Below are positions 28,711-41,379 of a stretch of DNA of 64,000 nucleotides, in pieces. The notes under the pieces are model-generated. The model searched no databases. It saw only the letters and a list, made by a program, of their open reading frames with translations, and was not told where the DNA came from. How positions within the stretch are numbered: position 1 is the first letter of the stretch; every line of letters starts with the position of its first letter. The translations under genes and the position numbers were made by a program. Source of the DNA: CAYXVF01 sp964468125 (lineage in GTDB: Bacteria; Myxococcota; XYA12-FULL-58-9; CAYXVF01); assembly GCA_964468125.1 (NCBI GenBank), contig CAYXVF010000013.1, forward strand, positions 17,544-81,543, in the 5' to 3' direction.

Positions 28711-29844
28711 CTAAAACGGCAGCGAGAGCCGCACCGCGACGCCGCCGTCGACTGGAGCGACACCCATCACGGGCGCGTCGTCGAGGGAGTCGACGAAGAG
28801 GAGCGTGAGGCCGGTGAGGCTGAGTACCCCGGCGGTGATCAATGCGATGTTGCCGTTGCGCATCTTCGCCTGCGCGTCGTCGAGCGCGTCGCGCGCCGCG
28901 AGCTGCGTGGAGCGGTCTGGGTTCTGCTCCGTCGCCCCCTGCGCCTGAGTCACCCACACCGCACCCAAGCCCGCGCTCACCGCACCCACCGTCAGGGTCG
29001 AGAGTCCCGCCCAGGCCAAGCTCGACAGACCTCGCTCCGAGCCATCGGCCGACACGCCGGGCTCCATCGCAACGTTCCGAGCGGGCCCCGCTCGCCCCGG
29101 CGCGGGCGGTGCCGCGGTCGCGCTCGCCGGCGCGGGTTCGGCCGGAGCGACCGCCGGGGCGCCGAGATCCAACTCGGCACGCTCGGTGGCCCCTTCTTGG
29201 GTCCCGGGCGAGGGCGCGGAAGGTTCGGGCTCCGCAGCGTCCGTGACCGCTTCTGAATCGAGCGCCAGCTCCGGACTGAGCGGCGGGTCGGAGTCGGTCG
29301 CGCTCGGGTCCTCCTCGGCGTCGGCGAGCTCAATCTCCACCTCCGCCGGTGGCTCGACGCCAAACAGGGTCACAAAACTCTCGGCCACCATGGAGTCGAA
29401 GGTGTCTCGGGTGACCGTCACGCTGGTCTGGCGCAAGGTCTGGCGCGAACGCGCGTCAATCACGACGGCCAAGACCTGCAATCCGCCGTCGTCACCCTGA
29501 ATGCCGGTAGTGGCGAGCACCCCGCGCGCTTTGGCGCGGCGTCCGAGTTTGGCAAGACAGGCAGCGCGACGCTTGCAGCGCCGAGTTTGGCGTTGGAGGC
29601 GCCGCGCACCGGGGGCGCCTCCACGAACGGTCGCCACCTCGATTTCTGGATGGGCGCCTGCCTCGTCTTTGAGGGCTCGAACGAATTGCTGCGCGAGCTC
29701 GCGGTCGGCCCGACGTCCGGCGATCACCGGCAAGACGAGCACTGGGGAGAGGGCTTCGGGAGCGGCTTGCGCTCGAGCGCGCGCATTCGGTGCGCCGCAC
29801 GGGGCGAGAGCCAACGCGAGAGCGGCGCTCAGCGGTGCACGCAC
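28711..29844 (-). CDS. Exported protein of unknown function, Pro/Ala/Glu-rich linker and C-terminal membrane segments
   Basis: A 377 aa protein starting with a signal peptide (LSAALALALAPCGAP). Residues ~35-165 look folded (VLVLPVIAGRR, VLATTGIQGDDG) and resemble the N-terminal part of other Myxococcota envelope proteins that probe for an ATP-independent periplasmic regulator. About 100 residues of Pro/Ala/Glu linker follow, then two hydrophobic segments (LAWAGLSTLTVGAVSAGLG and ITAGVLSLTGLTLLFV). I cannot name a family. The GTG start has an AAGGAGAG ribosome site and lies three bases after the giant Cys-rich gene, so it is the last gene of that operon. Confidence 0.75.
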   Translation of the reverse strand: MRAPLSAALALALAPCGAPNARARAQAAPEALSPVLVLPVIAGRRADRELAQQFVRALKDEAGAHPEIEVATVRGGAPGARRLQRQTRRCKRRAACLAKLGRRAKARGVLATTGIQGDDGGLQVLAVVIDARSRQTLRQTSVTVTRDTFDSMVAESFVTLFGVEPPAEVEIELADAEEDPSATDSDPPLSPELALDSEAVTDAAEPEPSAPSPGTQEGATERAELDLGAPAVAPAEPAPASATAAPPAPGRAGPARNVAMEPGVSADGSERGLSSLAWAGLSTLTVGAVSAGLGAVWVTQAQGATEQNPDRSTQLAARDALDDAQAKMRNGNIALITAGVLSLTGLTLLFVDSLDDAPVMGVAPVDGGVAVRLSLPF

Positions 29845-29847
29845 GGC

Positions 29848-32800
29848 TCACTCTCCTTCGGCCAAGCAACCGAGACACGAATCGCAGGTGTCGGTCACAT
29901 TTGGACAGCCATCTGCTACGCAGGGATTAGGCGCCTGGCACGCAAAGCTCGAGCCGTCTTCACAGCAGATGTCGCCGCTCTGGCAGTCCTCGTAGTCCTC
30001 GCCCGCGCCGCAGGCGCAGGTGCCGCGGTTCGGATCGCAGGTGTAGTTGAACTGGGTGCACTCGGTCCCCGCAAACGAGAAGTCCGGCCCATTCGGACAC
30101 CAGTTCTCACAGGCATAGCCATCGGCGTCGCTGCAGTCGCTGACGCAACGCCTCGCGGTGAGAGGCTCGCTGCTGCAGGGGCTCGAGGTGCCGCACACAT
30201 CGACACAACTGTCAGAGACGCAGCACTCCGCGCCACCGCAGGTATCAAAGCCCGGCCCGCAGCCGCAGCGCTCCGCCGGTGTCGACTCGCGGTTGTCGCA
30301 GTCCGGATTCTGGGCCGGGCAGGTGGTCTCGGTAGGATTACCAAAATCACCGCTGCAGTAGTTGATGCACTCAAACCCGACGGTGTTGTTCGCGTATTCG
30401 CAGGCGTCGGGACCGCACGGGTTCGGGTCACATGGGTCCAGGTCACAGGTGCCCGCGTTGCACACCGCGTTCGGCCCGTCGCAATTCGGGTCGGTATCGC
30501 AGGCGCACTGACAGCTCTCACCATCGGGGGAGGGAAAGAAATCGGGCTCAGAGCCGCCGCAGCTCAGACCCGCGCACGGGTCGACGCAGAGGAACCCGTT
30601 GGGCTCGTTGCGGCGAACCTGACACAGAGTATTCGGTTCGATGGTGCAAGGGTCGGGGCTTAGACAGGGGTTCGGGTCGCACACATCCGCAGCGGTGCAA
30701 AACGCGGTGCCGCCGCTGCAGTTGGTGTTGGTGCCGCAGGCGCACTCGCAGCTTTGGCCGTCACCTGAGCGCAGCTTGTCGGGCTCGGGCTGGCTGCAGG
30801 TGATCGCCGCACACGGGTCAACGCAGACGTAGCCTTGCGCGTTGTTGGCGTACTCGCAGCGCGACTGAGTACCGCTGCACGGGTTCGGGTCGCAGGGGTC
30901 GAGGTCGCAGACCCCAGAGTTGCACACGGCGTTCGGCCCGTCGCAGCTCGTGTCCGAGCCGCAGGCGCACTGGCAGCTTTCGCCATCCGGAGCCCGAACC
31001 AAGTCGGGCTCACTCGCCGCACAGCTCAGGCTGTCGCAGGGGTCGACGCAGATGAACCCGTTTGGCTGATTGCGCCGAACCTGACACAGAGTGTCGTTAC
31101 CGCTGGTGCACGGGTCCGGGCTCAGGCAGGGGTTCGGGTCGCACACATCCGCAGCGGTGCAAAACGCGGTGCCGCCACTGCAGCTAGGGTCCGTTCCGCA
31201 GGCGCATTCACAGCTCTGCCCATCCAAAGAACGCAGCAGGTCCGGCGTTGGCTGTGAGCAGTTCAGCGCGGCGCACGGATCCTCGCAGCGATAGCCTGGC
31301 GCGGCCTGCTGATACACGCAACGCGTGTTGACGGGCTCCCCGCCGCAGGGGTCGCTCGCACAGGGGTCGTCGATGCACACCGGCGGATCCTGCGAAGTGT
31401 CGCAGAAGGCGTTCGGCCCGTCGCAATCCGCCGTCCCGCACTTGCACTCGAAGCTCCCGTCGTCGAGCGGGATGCAGGTCGGCTCGTCCGGCGCGCCGCC
31501 CACCGGACAGCTGCTCGGCGTGCACGCAGGCTCACAGACGTAGTCGGGTCGAGAATCGTCAAACGGGGTGCAGCGGCGCTGACAGCGCTTATTGACGGGC
31601 TCGCCGGCGCAGGGATTCTGAACTCCGCTCGCAACCGGGTCCGCATCGCACGGGTCTTGGCAGCCGTCGGCCGTGCAACAGCTGTTGCCGCCGCAGTTCG
31701 ACCATGCGCCCGTCGTGTCATTTTGGCAACGGCACTGCGCGCCGCCGCCATTGTTCGTGACGCGTCGACACTCGGGATTCTGAGTGGTGCTGCTCGGGTT
31801 GCCGGCGCCGCAGGAGGTGGGGCCACACGGATCACTACAGGAGAAGTCCGAGCCAGCGTCTGCGCAGGTAATCGCGCAGCGCACGTTGTCCGGGTCACCC
31901 GTGGGGTTCGAGCTGTCGTTTGTGCACGGGTTGTTGTTCGGAAAACCGCTCACGTTGCAGGGCTGCTCGCACCTTCCGGCATTGCAGCACTCACCAGCAT
32001 TCCAGGCGTTGCTCTCACTGCACTCTTCGAACCCGGAGGCGACGTCACCACACGCGCACTCGCCCACGCTCGGATCGCAGACCGGGTTGCGCTGCCCGCC
32101 ACAGCTGACCAGCACCGGCTCCTCACAGAGGTTCTGGCAGCGAAAGCCTCGCGCGAGCGTGCCGTCGCGAATGCAGGCATCGGCGCCACACGGGTTTGGC
32201 GTGCACGGGTCGTCGCAGCCCAAGGTGTTGCCGGCGCCGATCCCGGTGACGTCCGAGATGCACCGCTCCGGGCCGGTGCACACCTCGGGCGTTCCGCTGG
32301 CGGTGCAGTAGCACGTCCCGTCGAATGGATTGCACTCGGGGTTCCGGCTCTGGTTGCTCGTTTGACAGGTAGCGATCTGCGCGGGGGCGCAGTTGTTCTG
32401 GCAGAAGAAGCCCGACGGTTCGCCGCAGCTCTTTACGCACTGCTCGGGGAAGCACGGGTTGCCGTCGCAGGGGTCGGCCACGCATTGCTCGCCGGCGTCG
32501 TTGTTGTAGCCGGGTACCCCACCCTCAACACAGCAATAGGTGTCACTCGGGCAGAGCTGATTGGGGCTCCCACACTTACACAGCCCGTCGTTTGGGTCGC
32601 AGGTGGTGGCGGGGATGGCGCAGCTCACCCCTTCGCACAGATCGATGCACTCGTAGCCGAGCTCGAGGGTGCAGTCCCTGCGACACCCACGCTCGACCTC
32701 GTTTGCGGCGCACGGATTGCCGACACACGGGTCCTCGCAGCTCAATCCGTCGATGCAGCATTGGTCTCCGTCGCAGCTCACGAGTCCCGGCCCGCAGACA

Positions 32801-34020
32801 CATGCTCCATCCGCTGGGTTACAGGCGGTGTTCGCAAGGTTGTTCGGCGGAGGCGAGCAGTCGATCTCGTCGCAGCTGCTCTTGCATTCGTATCCTTCGA
32901 GCACCGCACAATTCCGCGCACACAAGGGGGCGTCCGGATTGCCGGCGCACGGATTGCCAGCGCACGGGTCCTTACACTCTGCCGAACCCGGGCCGGTCTG
33001 GTCCTCTAACGGAAAGCAGCACTCGCCACTGGCACACGGAACCGAGGGGTCTTCGCGGCAGTAGCACTGGGAATCGACGCAGATCTGGCCGGGCCCGCAC
33101 TCGGGATCGCACACCCCCGCCGGCGGCAAACACTCGAGGCCCCGGCACTGCAGCCCGTCTTCGCAGCACACCCCGTCACAGCACGCGCGCCCGTCGGGAC
33201 ACAGGCGCCCCCCCTGATCGCAGGGCACTTCGGCACACGGGTCGACGCAGTTGCCGCTGCGGCACTGCTCGCCAGCGCCACAGACCTTTCCACTGCACAA
33301 GCTCTCCACGCAGGTCGCCTGGCCGTCTTTCACCTGACACACCCAACCCGCGTTGCAAGGACTTGGATTGCAGGGATTGGTGGCCCCGCAGCCATTGAGC
33401 GAGCACAGAAAACCGTTCGGGCAGAAGCGGTCGTCGCACGGGTTGTACTCGACGCAATTCCCGTTCACGCAGGTGAATCCGTCGTTGCACTCGCCGCCGG
33501 CGTCGCAGTTCGGGTCGGCGGGGTTGCAGCCATTCGCGCACAGGTCCGGTTGGCAACTCGGGACGCAACGCCCGTTGGCGCAGACCTCGAGGTTCTCGGC
33601 GCAGCGGACTCCGTCACAGGCCGCAAGCGTCGGCAGACAAACAAAGCTGCACGCTTCGCTGTCTGCGCAGCTCAAGTCACTGCACGGAGTCGGAAGACAC
33701 TGACCGTTGACGCATGCCTCGCGGAGCCCACACTGCGCGTCAACTCGACACGTGTCCGAGACCGGTACGTCGTCGCCGGGATCGACGTCGTTCTCCCACT
33801 GCCCGTCGAAGACCGGATCGCCGTCGGGCTGCGAAAGGCCACCGTCGAAGGCCTCGACGCAAACCCCGTTCTCGCAGGTGAGGCCCGCGGGGCAGGGACG
33901 CGCGCTGTCGCAGAGCTCTTGCCCATAGCGCAGCCCGAGCTCACCCGTACAAGCGCTCAGCAGCAGCAAGCACACCCAGGACAATGCGTTGCGTGGAACG
34001 TTCCGCTCGGCCACCGACAT
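29848..34020 (-). CDS. Giant cysteine-rich repeat lipoprotein
   Basis: A 1390 aa secreted lipoprotein: the ATG at 34020 gives a signal with lipobox LLLLSACTG, and an upstream in-frame extension is dropped. The mature chain consists of short Cys-rich modules resembling EGF-like/dickkopf-type domains, marked by recurring DPCxxNPC, CDGPNAVC, CECACGT and GFxCVDPC. In sampled blocks about one residue in six is Cys, so it must be folded in the oxidising envelope. Blocks of ~154 residues are repeated in tandem near the C-terminus. It follows the OmpA-like gene by 32 bases and is probably a long, disulphide-stapled surface fibre or adhesin; the function is inferred only. Confidence 0.8.
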   Translation of the reverse strand: MSVAERNVPRNALSWVCLLLLSACTGELGLRYGQELCDSARPCPAGLTCENGVCVEAFDGGLSQPDGDPVFDGQWENDVDPGDDVPVSDTCRVDAQCGLREACVNGQCLPTPCSDLSCADSEACSFVCLPTLAACDGVRCAENLEVCANGRCVPSCQPDLCANGCNPADPNCDAGGECNDGFTCVNGNCVEYNPCDDRFCPNGFLCSLNGCGATNPCNPSPCNAGWVCQVKDGQATCVESLCSGKVCGAGEQCRSGNCVDPCAEVPCDQGGRLCPDGRACCDGVCCEDGLQCRGLECLPPAGVCDPECGPGQICVDSQCYCREDPSVPCASGECCFPLEDQTGPGSAECKDPCAGNPCAGNPDAPLCARNCAVLEGYECKSSCDEIDCSPPPNNLANTACNPADGACVCGPGLVSCDGDQCCIDGLSCEDPCVGNPCAANEVERGCRRDCTLELGYECIDLCEGVSCAIPATTCDPNDGLCKCGSPNQLCPSDTYCCVEGGVPGYNNDAGEQCVADPCDGNPCFPEQCVKSCGEPSGFFCQNNCAPAQIATCQTSNQSRNPECNPFDGTCYCTASGTPEVCTGPERCISDVTGIGAGNTLGCDDPCTPNPCGADACIRDGTLARGFRCQNLCEEPVLVSCGGQRNPVCDPSVGECACGDVASGFEECSESNAWNAGECCNAGRCEQPCNVSGFPNNNPCTNDSSNPTGDPDNVRCAITCADAGSDFSCSDPCGPTSCGAGNPSSTTQNPECRRVTNNGGGAQCRCQNDTTGAWSNCGGNSCCTADGCQDPCDADPVASGVQNPCAGEPVNKRCQRRCTPFDDSRPDYVCEPACTPSSCPVGGAPDEPTCIPLDDGSFECKCGTADCDGPNAFCDTSQDPPVCIDDPCASDPCGGEPVNTRCVYQQAAPGYRCEDPCAALNCSQPTPDLLRSLDGQSCECACGTDPSCSGGTAFCTAADVCDPNPCLSPDPCTSGNDTLCQVRRNQPNGFICVDPCDSLSCAASEPDLVRAPDGESCQCACGSDTSCDGPNAVCNSGVCDLDPCDPNPCSGTQSRCEYANNAQGYVCVDPCAAITCSQPEPDKLRSGDGQSCECACGTNTNCSGGTAFCTAADVCDPNPCLSPDPCTIEPNTLCQVRRNEPNGFLCVDPCAGLSCGGSEPDFFPSPDGESCQCACDTDPNCDGPNAVCNAGTCDLDPCDPNPCGPDACEYANNTVGFECINYCSGDFGNPTETTCPAQNPDCDNRESTPAERCGCGPGFDTCGGAECCVSDSCVDVCGTSSPCSSEPLTARRCVSDCSDADGYACENWCPNGPDFSFAGTECTQFNYTCDPNRGTCACGAGEDYEDCQSGDICCEDGSSFACQAPNPCVADGCPNVTDTCDSCLGCLAEGE
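30368..31291. repeat. 462-bp tandem duplication in the Cys-rich gene
   Basis: Long near-identical stretches recur at a 462-bp offset (for example the segment ACACATCCGCAGCGGTGCAA at 30681 and 31143). The period equals 154 codons, so it is an in-frame internal duplication. Confidence 0.75.
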
Positions 34021-34052
34021 CAGTATGACGGTACCCCGAAGTCGCGCCACAT

Positions 34053-35810
34053 TCACCGGCTTTGTGGAGATGGGACCGATTTTTTCGGGCTTTCACGCTC
34101 AACCTTTCGAATTCGCAACGTCGCACTCACGGTTCCCCGCACCATCGCGCCGAGCTCGGCGCTCATGCGCTCGGCCTCGACTCCGCGGCTCGCCAAGTAG
34201 TTACGCACCGCGCGGGCCCGAAGCTGGGCCAATCGTTTGGCGCCTTCACCCTTGCCGTTGACGTTCACTCGGATCGCAACCCGCACGATCTCAGGGTGAT
34301 CGCGCAAGAAGCGCGCGATGGTGTCCAGGGCCCGGCGAGACTCCGGGGTGAAGCCGCGCTGCCGGCCCTGGAACTCGATCGCAGTCGGCGCGATGATCTG
34401 CCGGGCGTAGACCGTCGCCTCGTCCAGCACGTCGCCGGAGGTGCCCGGGCAGCCGTCCTTGTCGGGGCTAGTCGACTGGTCTTCGTAGTCGTACGGGCAG
34501 AGATCGTTGATGTCTTTGAGCCCGTCCTGGTCGTTGTCGGGCTCGGGGCAGCCGTCGGTGTCCTCGAATCCGTCAATGTCCTCGCGCTCGTCGGGGCAAC
34601 GGTCGTTCGCGTCGCTCACCCCATCGCCGTCGCTGTCCTCGTCGCTGACCTCAGGGCATCCGTCGTAGTCCTCGAAGCCGTCGAGGTCCTCGGGCTCGTT
34701 CGGGCAGCCGTCGTCGATGTCGAGCACCCCGTCTTGGTCGTCGTCCGGCTCCGGGCAACCATCCCCGTCTTGGAACCCGTCGTAGTCCTCCGGTTCGTAG
34801 GGACACAAGTCACTCGCATTGGCGAACCGATCACGATCTGCGTCGTCGAGAGGCTCGGCGGTGACGTATTCAATCCCTAATCCGAAGCGGATCTGCGGTG
34901 AGCCCGCCCCGCTCGACAACCCGGTCCCGAGCGATCCGCTCACTCGGAGGCTCCCGGTGCCGAGCGCGATCCGTCGCTGCAAGCCCCCGTTCACCTCGAG
35001 GTAGTTGAGCACGCTCTCCCGATCACCGGCGCCAAGGCCGAACGGCTGCCCCACCGGTGAATGCCCGGCCAACGAGAGCAGCGCATTCCAACGAGGACTC
35101 GCTCGTCGTCGGTCAATGGCATAGGCGAAACCTGCTCGATAGAACAGGGTGTCGCTGACTTCGACTCCCAACAGCTCGGTCGCGTCCGGTCGAACGCGGT
35201 AGCCGAGGTTTAGCCCGGCGACATGCGGCCCAAACTTCTTCGAGACCGCGAGAAATGGCGCGTAGACAGCGCCGCGCTCACCAAAGAGTTCCTCAGGGTC
35301 ACCCGTGGGCAGGTCGATCTCAGCACCGATCGCGACGGCCGGGCGGGCGCCGTACTCGGTCACCAACGTTCCCTTCAGCATGAGGCGAACGTCGCCGAGC
35401 CCGCCGCTGCTCAACCCGTCTTTGCCGGTGAGGCTTCGCACGAGGTCGGTGTCGAGACCGCTCTGATCGAGTACGTAGGGCAGCACGAACCCGATATCGA
35501 TGCGTTGCAGCAACGAGAAACTCCCCACTAGCATCGCGTCGTAGCGGCGATTCACAATGCTCCCCAGGGCCGCCTCGCTGCCCTCCACCGTCGCGGTGAA
35601 CAATTCGGTTGCGCCCACGAAGTGAATTCCCACGCGCGCCGCAGAGTTCATCCCGGGGGACGCGAGCTGCACGTTGAGCAAGCCGCTACCGTCCGAGGCA
35701 GGCCGGTAGTGCTGCAGCTCGCCGGAGGTCGGCGCGGTCTGCGCGCGGACCGGCGCCGTGTGCAGCATCGCGAAGATGAGGAGGATCAACCAAAGGGCAA
35801 GGCGCGACAT
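34053..35810 (-). CDS. OmpA-family outer-membrane protein with thrombospondin type 3 repeats
   Basis: A 585 aa protein. Signal peptide (residues 1-23, ending APVRAQ), then a ~290-residue region rich in amphipathic strands (predicted barrel), then about six calcium-binding TSP3-like repeats (DxDxDGxxDxxDxCP, with recurring DGFEDxDGCPEP), then a C-terminal OmpA/MotB peptidoglycan-binding domain (residues ~440-570, FTPESRRALDTIARFL and RAxxVRxYLxxxGV). It would anchor the envelope complex to peptidoglycan. First gene of the operon with the giant Cys-rich lipoprotein, and divergent from the 35883 operon. Confidence 0.88.
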   Translation of the reverse strand: MSRLALWLILLIFAMLHTAPVRAQTAPTSGELQHYRPASDGSGLLNVQLASPGMNSAARVGIHFVGATELFTATVEGSEAALGSIVNRRYDAMLVGSFSLLQRIDIGFVLPYVLDQSGLDTDLVRSLTGKDGLSSGGLGDVRLMLKGTLVTEYGARPAVAIGAEIDLPTGDPEELFGERGAVYAPFLAVSKKFGPHVAGLNLGYRVRPDATELLGVEVSDTLFYRAGFAYAIDRRRASPRWNALLSLAGHSPVGQPFGLGAGDRESVLNYLEVNGGLQRRIALGTGSLRVSGSLGTGLSSGAGSPQIRFGLGIEYVTAEPLDDADRDRFANASDLCPYEPEDYDGFQDGDGCPEPDDDQDGVLDIDDGCPNEPEDLDGFEDYDGCPEVSDEDSDGDGVSDANDRCPDEREDIDGFEDTDGCPEPDNDQDGLKDINDLCPYDYEDQSTSPDKDGCPGTSGDVLDEATVYARQIIAPTAIEFQGRQRGFTPESRRALDTIARFLRDHPEIVRVAIRVNVNGKGEGAKRLAQLRARAVRNYLASRGVEAERMSAELGAMVRGTVSATLRIRKVERESPKKSVPSPQSR

Positions 35811-35882
35811 GGAACCATCGAGGTTAGAAGAGCGGTGATCATATGTGAATTCGCCCGTCCTTCATATACAATCTGGGGGATC

Positions 35883-36317
35883 ATGGCGCGAGTACAGTCA
35901 GCCATTCTCATCCTCATCGTTCTCACGGCCGCTTGCGAAGCGAACGACCTCGGCACGGCGTGTCCGATGGAGGTTCCCGAGATCGCGGAGAACGCCAGTG
36001 CAAACTCGGTGGATTTTCCCTCCGTCGTGGAGGTCAACACGCGCTTTCCTTGCGACTCGCTCACCTGCGTGAGCACCCGAGGCCGCGACGGGTATTGCTC
36101 CCGCGAATGCATCGGTGACAGCAATTGTCCGGCAGCATTCGAGTGCCTTCGGGTCACGGAGCTCCCGCCATTTGAAGAGCGCAGCTATTGCGTGTGGCGC
36201 GCCTGCCGCGTCGCCCTGGAGTGCGGTGACCCGGAGACCTACGATTGCATACCAGGCAATTATGGCCCGGACGCCGCCCCTGGCCTGTGTGGCTTTCGCG
36301 AGGAGCTCGACGGATGA
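35883..36317 (+). CDS. Small Cys-containing lipoprotein
   Basis: A 144 aa lipoprotein (signal LILIVLTAAC with Cys at residue 18). The mature chain has ten or more Cys in short spacing, such as CVSTRGRDGYCSRECIGDSNC-type loops (CVSTRG and CSRECIGD), and no recognised family. Its TGA overlaps the ATG of the VWA gene (ATGA), so it is the first gene of a three-gene lipoprotein operon and is divergent from the OmpA operon across a 72-base spacer. Confidence 0.8.
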   Translation: MARVQSAILILIVLTAACEANDLGTACPMEVPEIAENASANSVDFPSVVEVNTRFPCDSLTCVSTRGRDGYCSRECIGDSNCPAAFECLRVTELPPFEERSYCVWRACRVALECGDPETYDCIPGNYGPDAAPGLCGFREELDG

Positions 36318-37729
36318 GGTTTCCGGTTCCTGTTCATGTTCTTCATGCGCGACTCGTGCGCTGGGCTTTTTTGGCCATCCTCGTCCAGAGCGCAGCCTGT
36401 CAGAGCTATCCGTTTGCCTTTCAGAGCAATCAGCGCGTCGCGACCCGTCGCTACGAGGTGGAGGTCGAAACCGAGGGCCGGACCGACATTCTCTTCGTGA
36501 TCGACAACTCAGGTTCGATGGCCGAAGAGCAGGAAAAGCTAAAGGAAAACATCGGCGTGTTCATCGATGTCCTGACCCGCAGCGTTAACGATTATCAGGT
36601 CGGTATTCTCTCCACGGACATCTTTCGACGCCCGGGCCCGCAATGCGATCCGTGCTGCGACCTGGACCTCGACGACGACGGCATTCCGGATTGGTCCACG
36701 TGCGACGCGGGGCGCCTGGTCGCGGCCGACGGGCGCCGACGGCTGTTTCGGCGACCCGCGGGCGACACACCAGAAGAAACCGAAGCGCTGATTGAGCAGC
36801 TCATCCTCGACTTCAACGACACCGTGACGAGCCTGGGCACCACCGGTAACGCCACCGAGGCGGCTTTTGAGGCGGTGCGCCTGGCGTTGGATCCAGAAGG
36901 CGACGTGGGCACTCGCGCGCTCAACTTTGGCTTCCTGCGCGACGACGCGGACCTCACGCTGATTTTCCTTACCGACGAGGACGATTGCAGCGCTCCGTTC
37001 GATTGGTACAACGAACTCAATCGTGACGATTCAGACTGCTACGTCGACGAAGCCCTCAATTCGGTGAGCGAATTCTTGGATTTTCTCGTCGAGCGAAAGG
37101 GCTTCGTGCGGCGGGTGCGGGCCGCCGCGATCGTGGGCGCGGTGCCTAACCCGGACACCGAGCTTGGCTTCTCAGCCGGCGGCTGCTTCACCGCCGACGA
37201 CGATAGTGCCTCGGACACCTGCGGATGTTGGAGCGCGCGCTTTCTGCCCGACCGAAGACCCGGCGAGGTCGGAGAGTTTTACTGCAACCTGCTCGCGAGC
37301 GACCCCTATAACCAAACCGCACAGCGCCAACCGCTCGACGACAGCAACCAGGGCGGGTGCATCGCGTTGCCAGGCGCGCGTTACGTCAACTTCATCTCCG
37401 AGCTGAGCAGCCGCCGCCAAGCGCTCGGCTTACAGCCCGGGGTCGACATCGATTCAATCTGCCGTGCGGACTACGCCGAAACCCTCGAGCGCATCGCTCT
37501 TTCGGTCGTGCTCTCGAACTGCTTTCGGCTCAAGGAACCGCCTGCATCGCTCGAGGGCGTGCAGTTTCTCCGTAATCGCGAGCCGCTGCCGCGCGTGCAG
37601 TCAGGCAGCACCGACCCGGGCTGGAGCTATTCCGAGGCTACTCGAGAGGTCTGCCTCGAGGGCGGCGTGGTCAAGGAGGTCGGAGACATCTTCGAGTTCG
37701 TCATCCCCACCGAGGAGCCGCGACAATAG
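36314..37729 (+). CDS. von Willebrand factor A domain lipoprotein
   Basis: A 471 aa lipoprotein (lipobox LVQSAAC). The VWA domain carries the metal-ion-dependent adhesion site as DNSGSM, preceded by DILFVI, and a later TDEDDC that supplies the third acidic ligand. Several Cys pairs suggest disulphides. It ends in a TAG directly abutting the ATG of the MopE-like gene. The family binds protein or metal ligands outside the cell; the partner is probably one of its neighbours. Confidence 0.85.
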   Translation: MRFPVPVHVLHARLVRWAFLAILVQSAACQSYPFAFQSNQRVATRRYEVEVETEGRTDILFVIDNSGSMAEEQEKLKENIGVFIDVLTRSVNDYQVGILSTDIFRRPGPQCDPCCDLDLDDDGIPDWSTCDAGRLVAADGRRRLFRRPAGDTPEETEALIEQLILDFNDTVTSLGTTGNATEAAFEAVRLALDPEGDVGTRALNFGFLRDDADLTLIFLTDEDDCSAPFDWYNELNRDDSDCYVDEALNSVSEFLDFLVERKGFVRRVRAAAIVGAVPNPDTELGFSAGGCFTADDDSASDTCGCWSARFLPDRRPGEVGEFYCNLLASDPYNQTAQRQPLDDSNQGGCIALPGARYVNFISELSSRRQALGLQPGVDIDSICRADYAETLERIALSVVLSNCFRLKEPPASLEGVQFLRNREPLPRVQSGSTDPGWSYSEATREVCLEGGVVKEVGDIFEFVIPTEEPRQ

Positions 37730-40717
<2,988 letters not shown>

Positions 40718-40730
40718 CGCTCCTTCCGAA

Positions 40731-40752
40731 CCCCGAGAGGAGTTCTCAGGGG
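40731..40752. terminator. Hairpin between convergent genes
   Basis: CCCCGAGA and TCTC(a)GGGG form a stem with one bulge between the ends of the MopE-like gene and pth. No strong T-run on either strand, so terminator function is tentative. Confidence 0.35.
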
Positions 40753-40794
40753 CAGCATCGAAACCGGGCGAGCGATGGCGCTTCTGGCGCGGGA

Positions 40795-41370
40795 CTACTG
40801 GGTTTTGGGCGCGGCGCGATTGAACTCGTTCATCGCTCGAGCGACGCCGTGTTCGAGGATTGCTTCGACCGCGTCGCACGCGATGACGATCGCCTCGTCC
40901 ACGAGCGTGCGCTCGTCGGGGCGGAACTTCGAGAGCACGTGCTCCGCGCCTGCGCGACCTGAGGGGGGTTTGCCGACCCCCATGCGAATGCGGACGAAGC
41001 CCGGGTCGAAGTGGCTGATGATCGACTTCAAGCCGTTGTTACCGCCGGCGCCGCCGCCCTTCTTGATGCGTACGATGCCGGGCTCGAAATCGAGCTCGTC
41101 GTGGATCACGATGACGTTTTCGGGGGGAATCTTGTAGTAGCGAGCGAGCGGGCCCACGGCCTCGCCACTGAGATTCATGAAGGTCGTCGGCTTCTGAAGT
41201 AGCACGTCTTCGTCGCCCATTCGGCCACGGCTCACGTGCCCCTTTCTCTCGAGCTTCGAGGGGGGGAAATGAAAGCGGTACGCCAAGGCATCGATGACCT
41301 CGAAGCCTACGTTGTGTCGCGTTTTTTCATAGCGGGCCCCGGGATTGCCGAGGCCCGTAATGAGGATCAT
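40795..41370 (-). CDS. pth: Peptidyl-tRNA hydrolase
   Basis: A 191 aa enzyme with the full active-site set: GLGNPGARYEKTRHNVGF (catalytic His), MNLSGEAV, IHDELDFEPG (Asp) and KGGGAGGNNGLKS. It recycles peptidyl-tRNA after drop-off. It lies nine bases after rplY, in the conserved prs-rplY-pth order. Confidence 0.97.
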   Translation of the reverse strand: MILITGLGNPGARYEKTRHNVGFEVIDALAYRFHFPPSKLERKGHVSRGRMGDEDVLLQKPTTFMNLSGEAVGPLARYYKIPPENVIVIHDELDFEPGIVRIKKGGGAGGNNGLKSIISHFDPGFVRIRMGVGKPPSGRAGAEHVLSKFRPDERTLVDEAIVIACDAVEAILEHGVARAMNEFNRAAPKTQ

Positions 41371-41379
41371 GAGCTAGAC

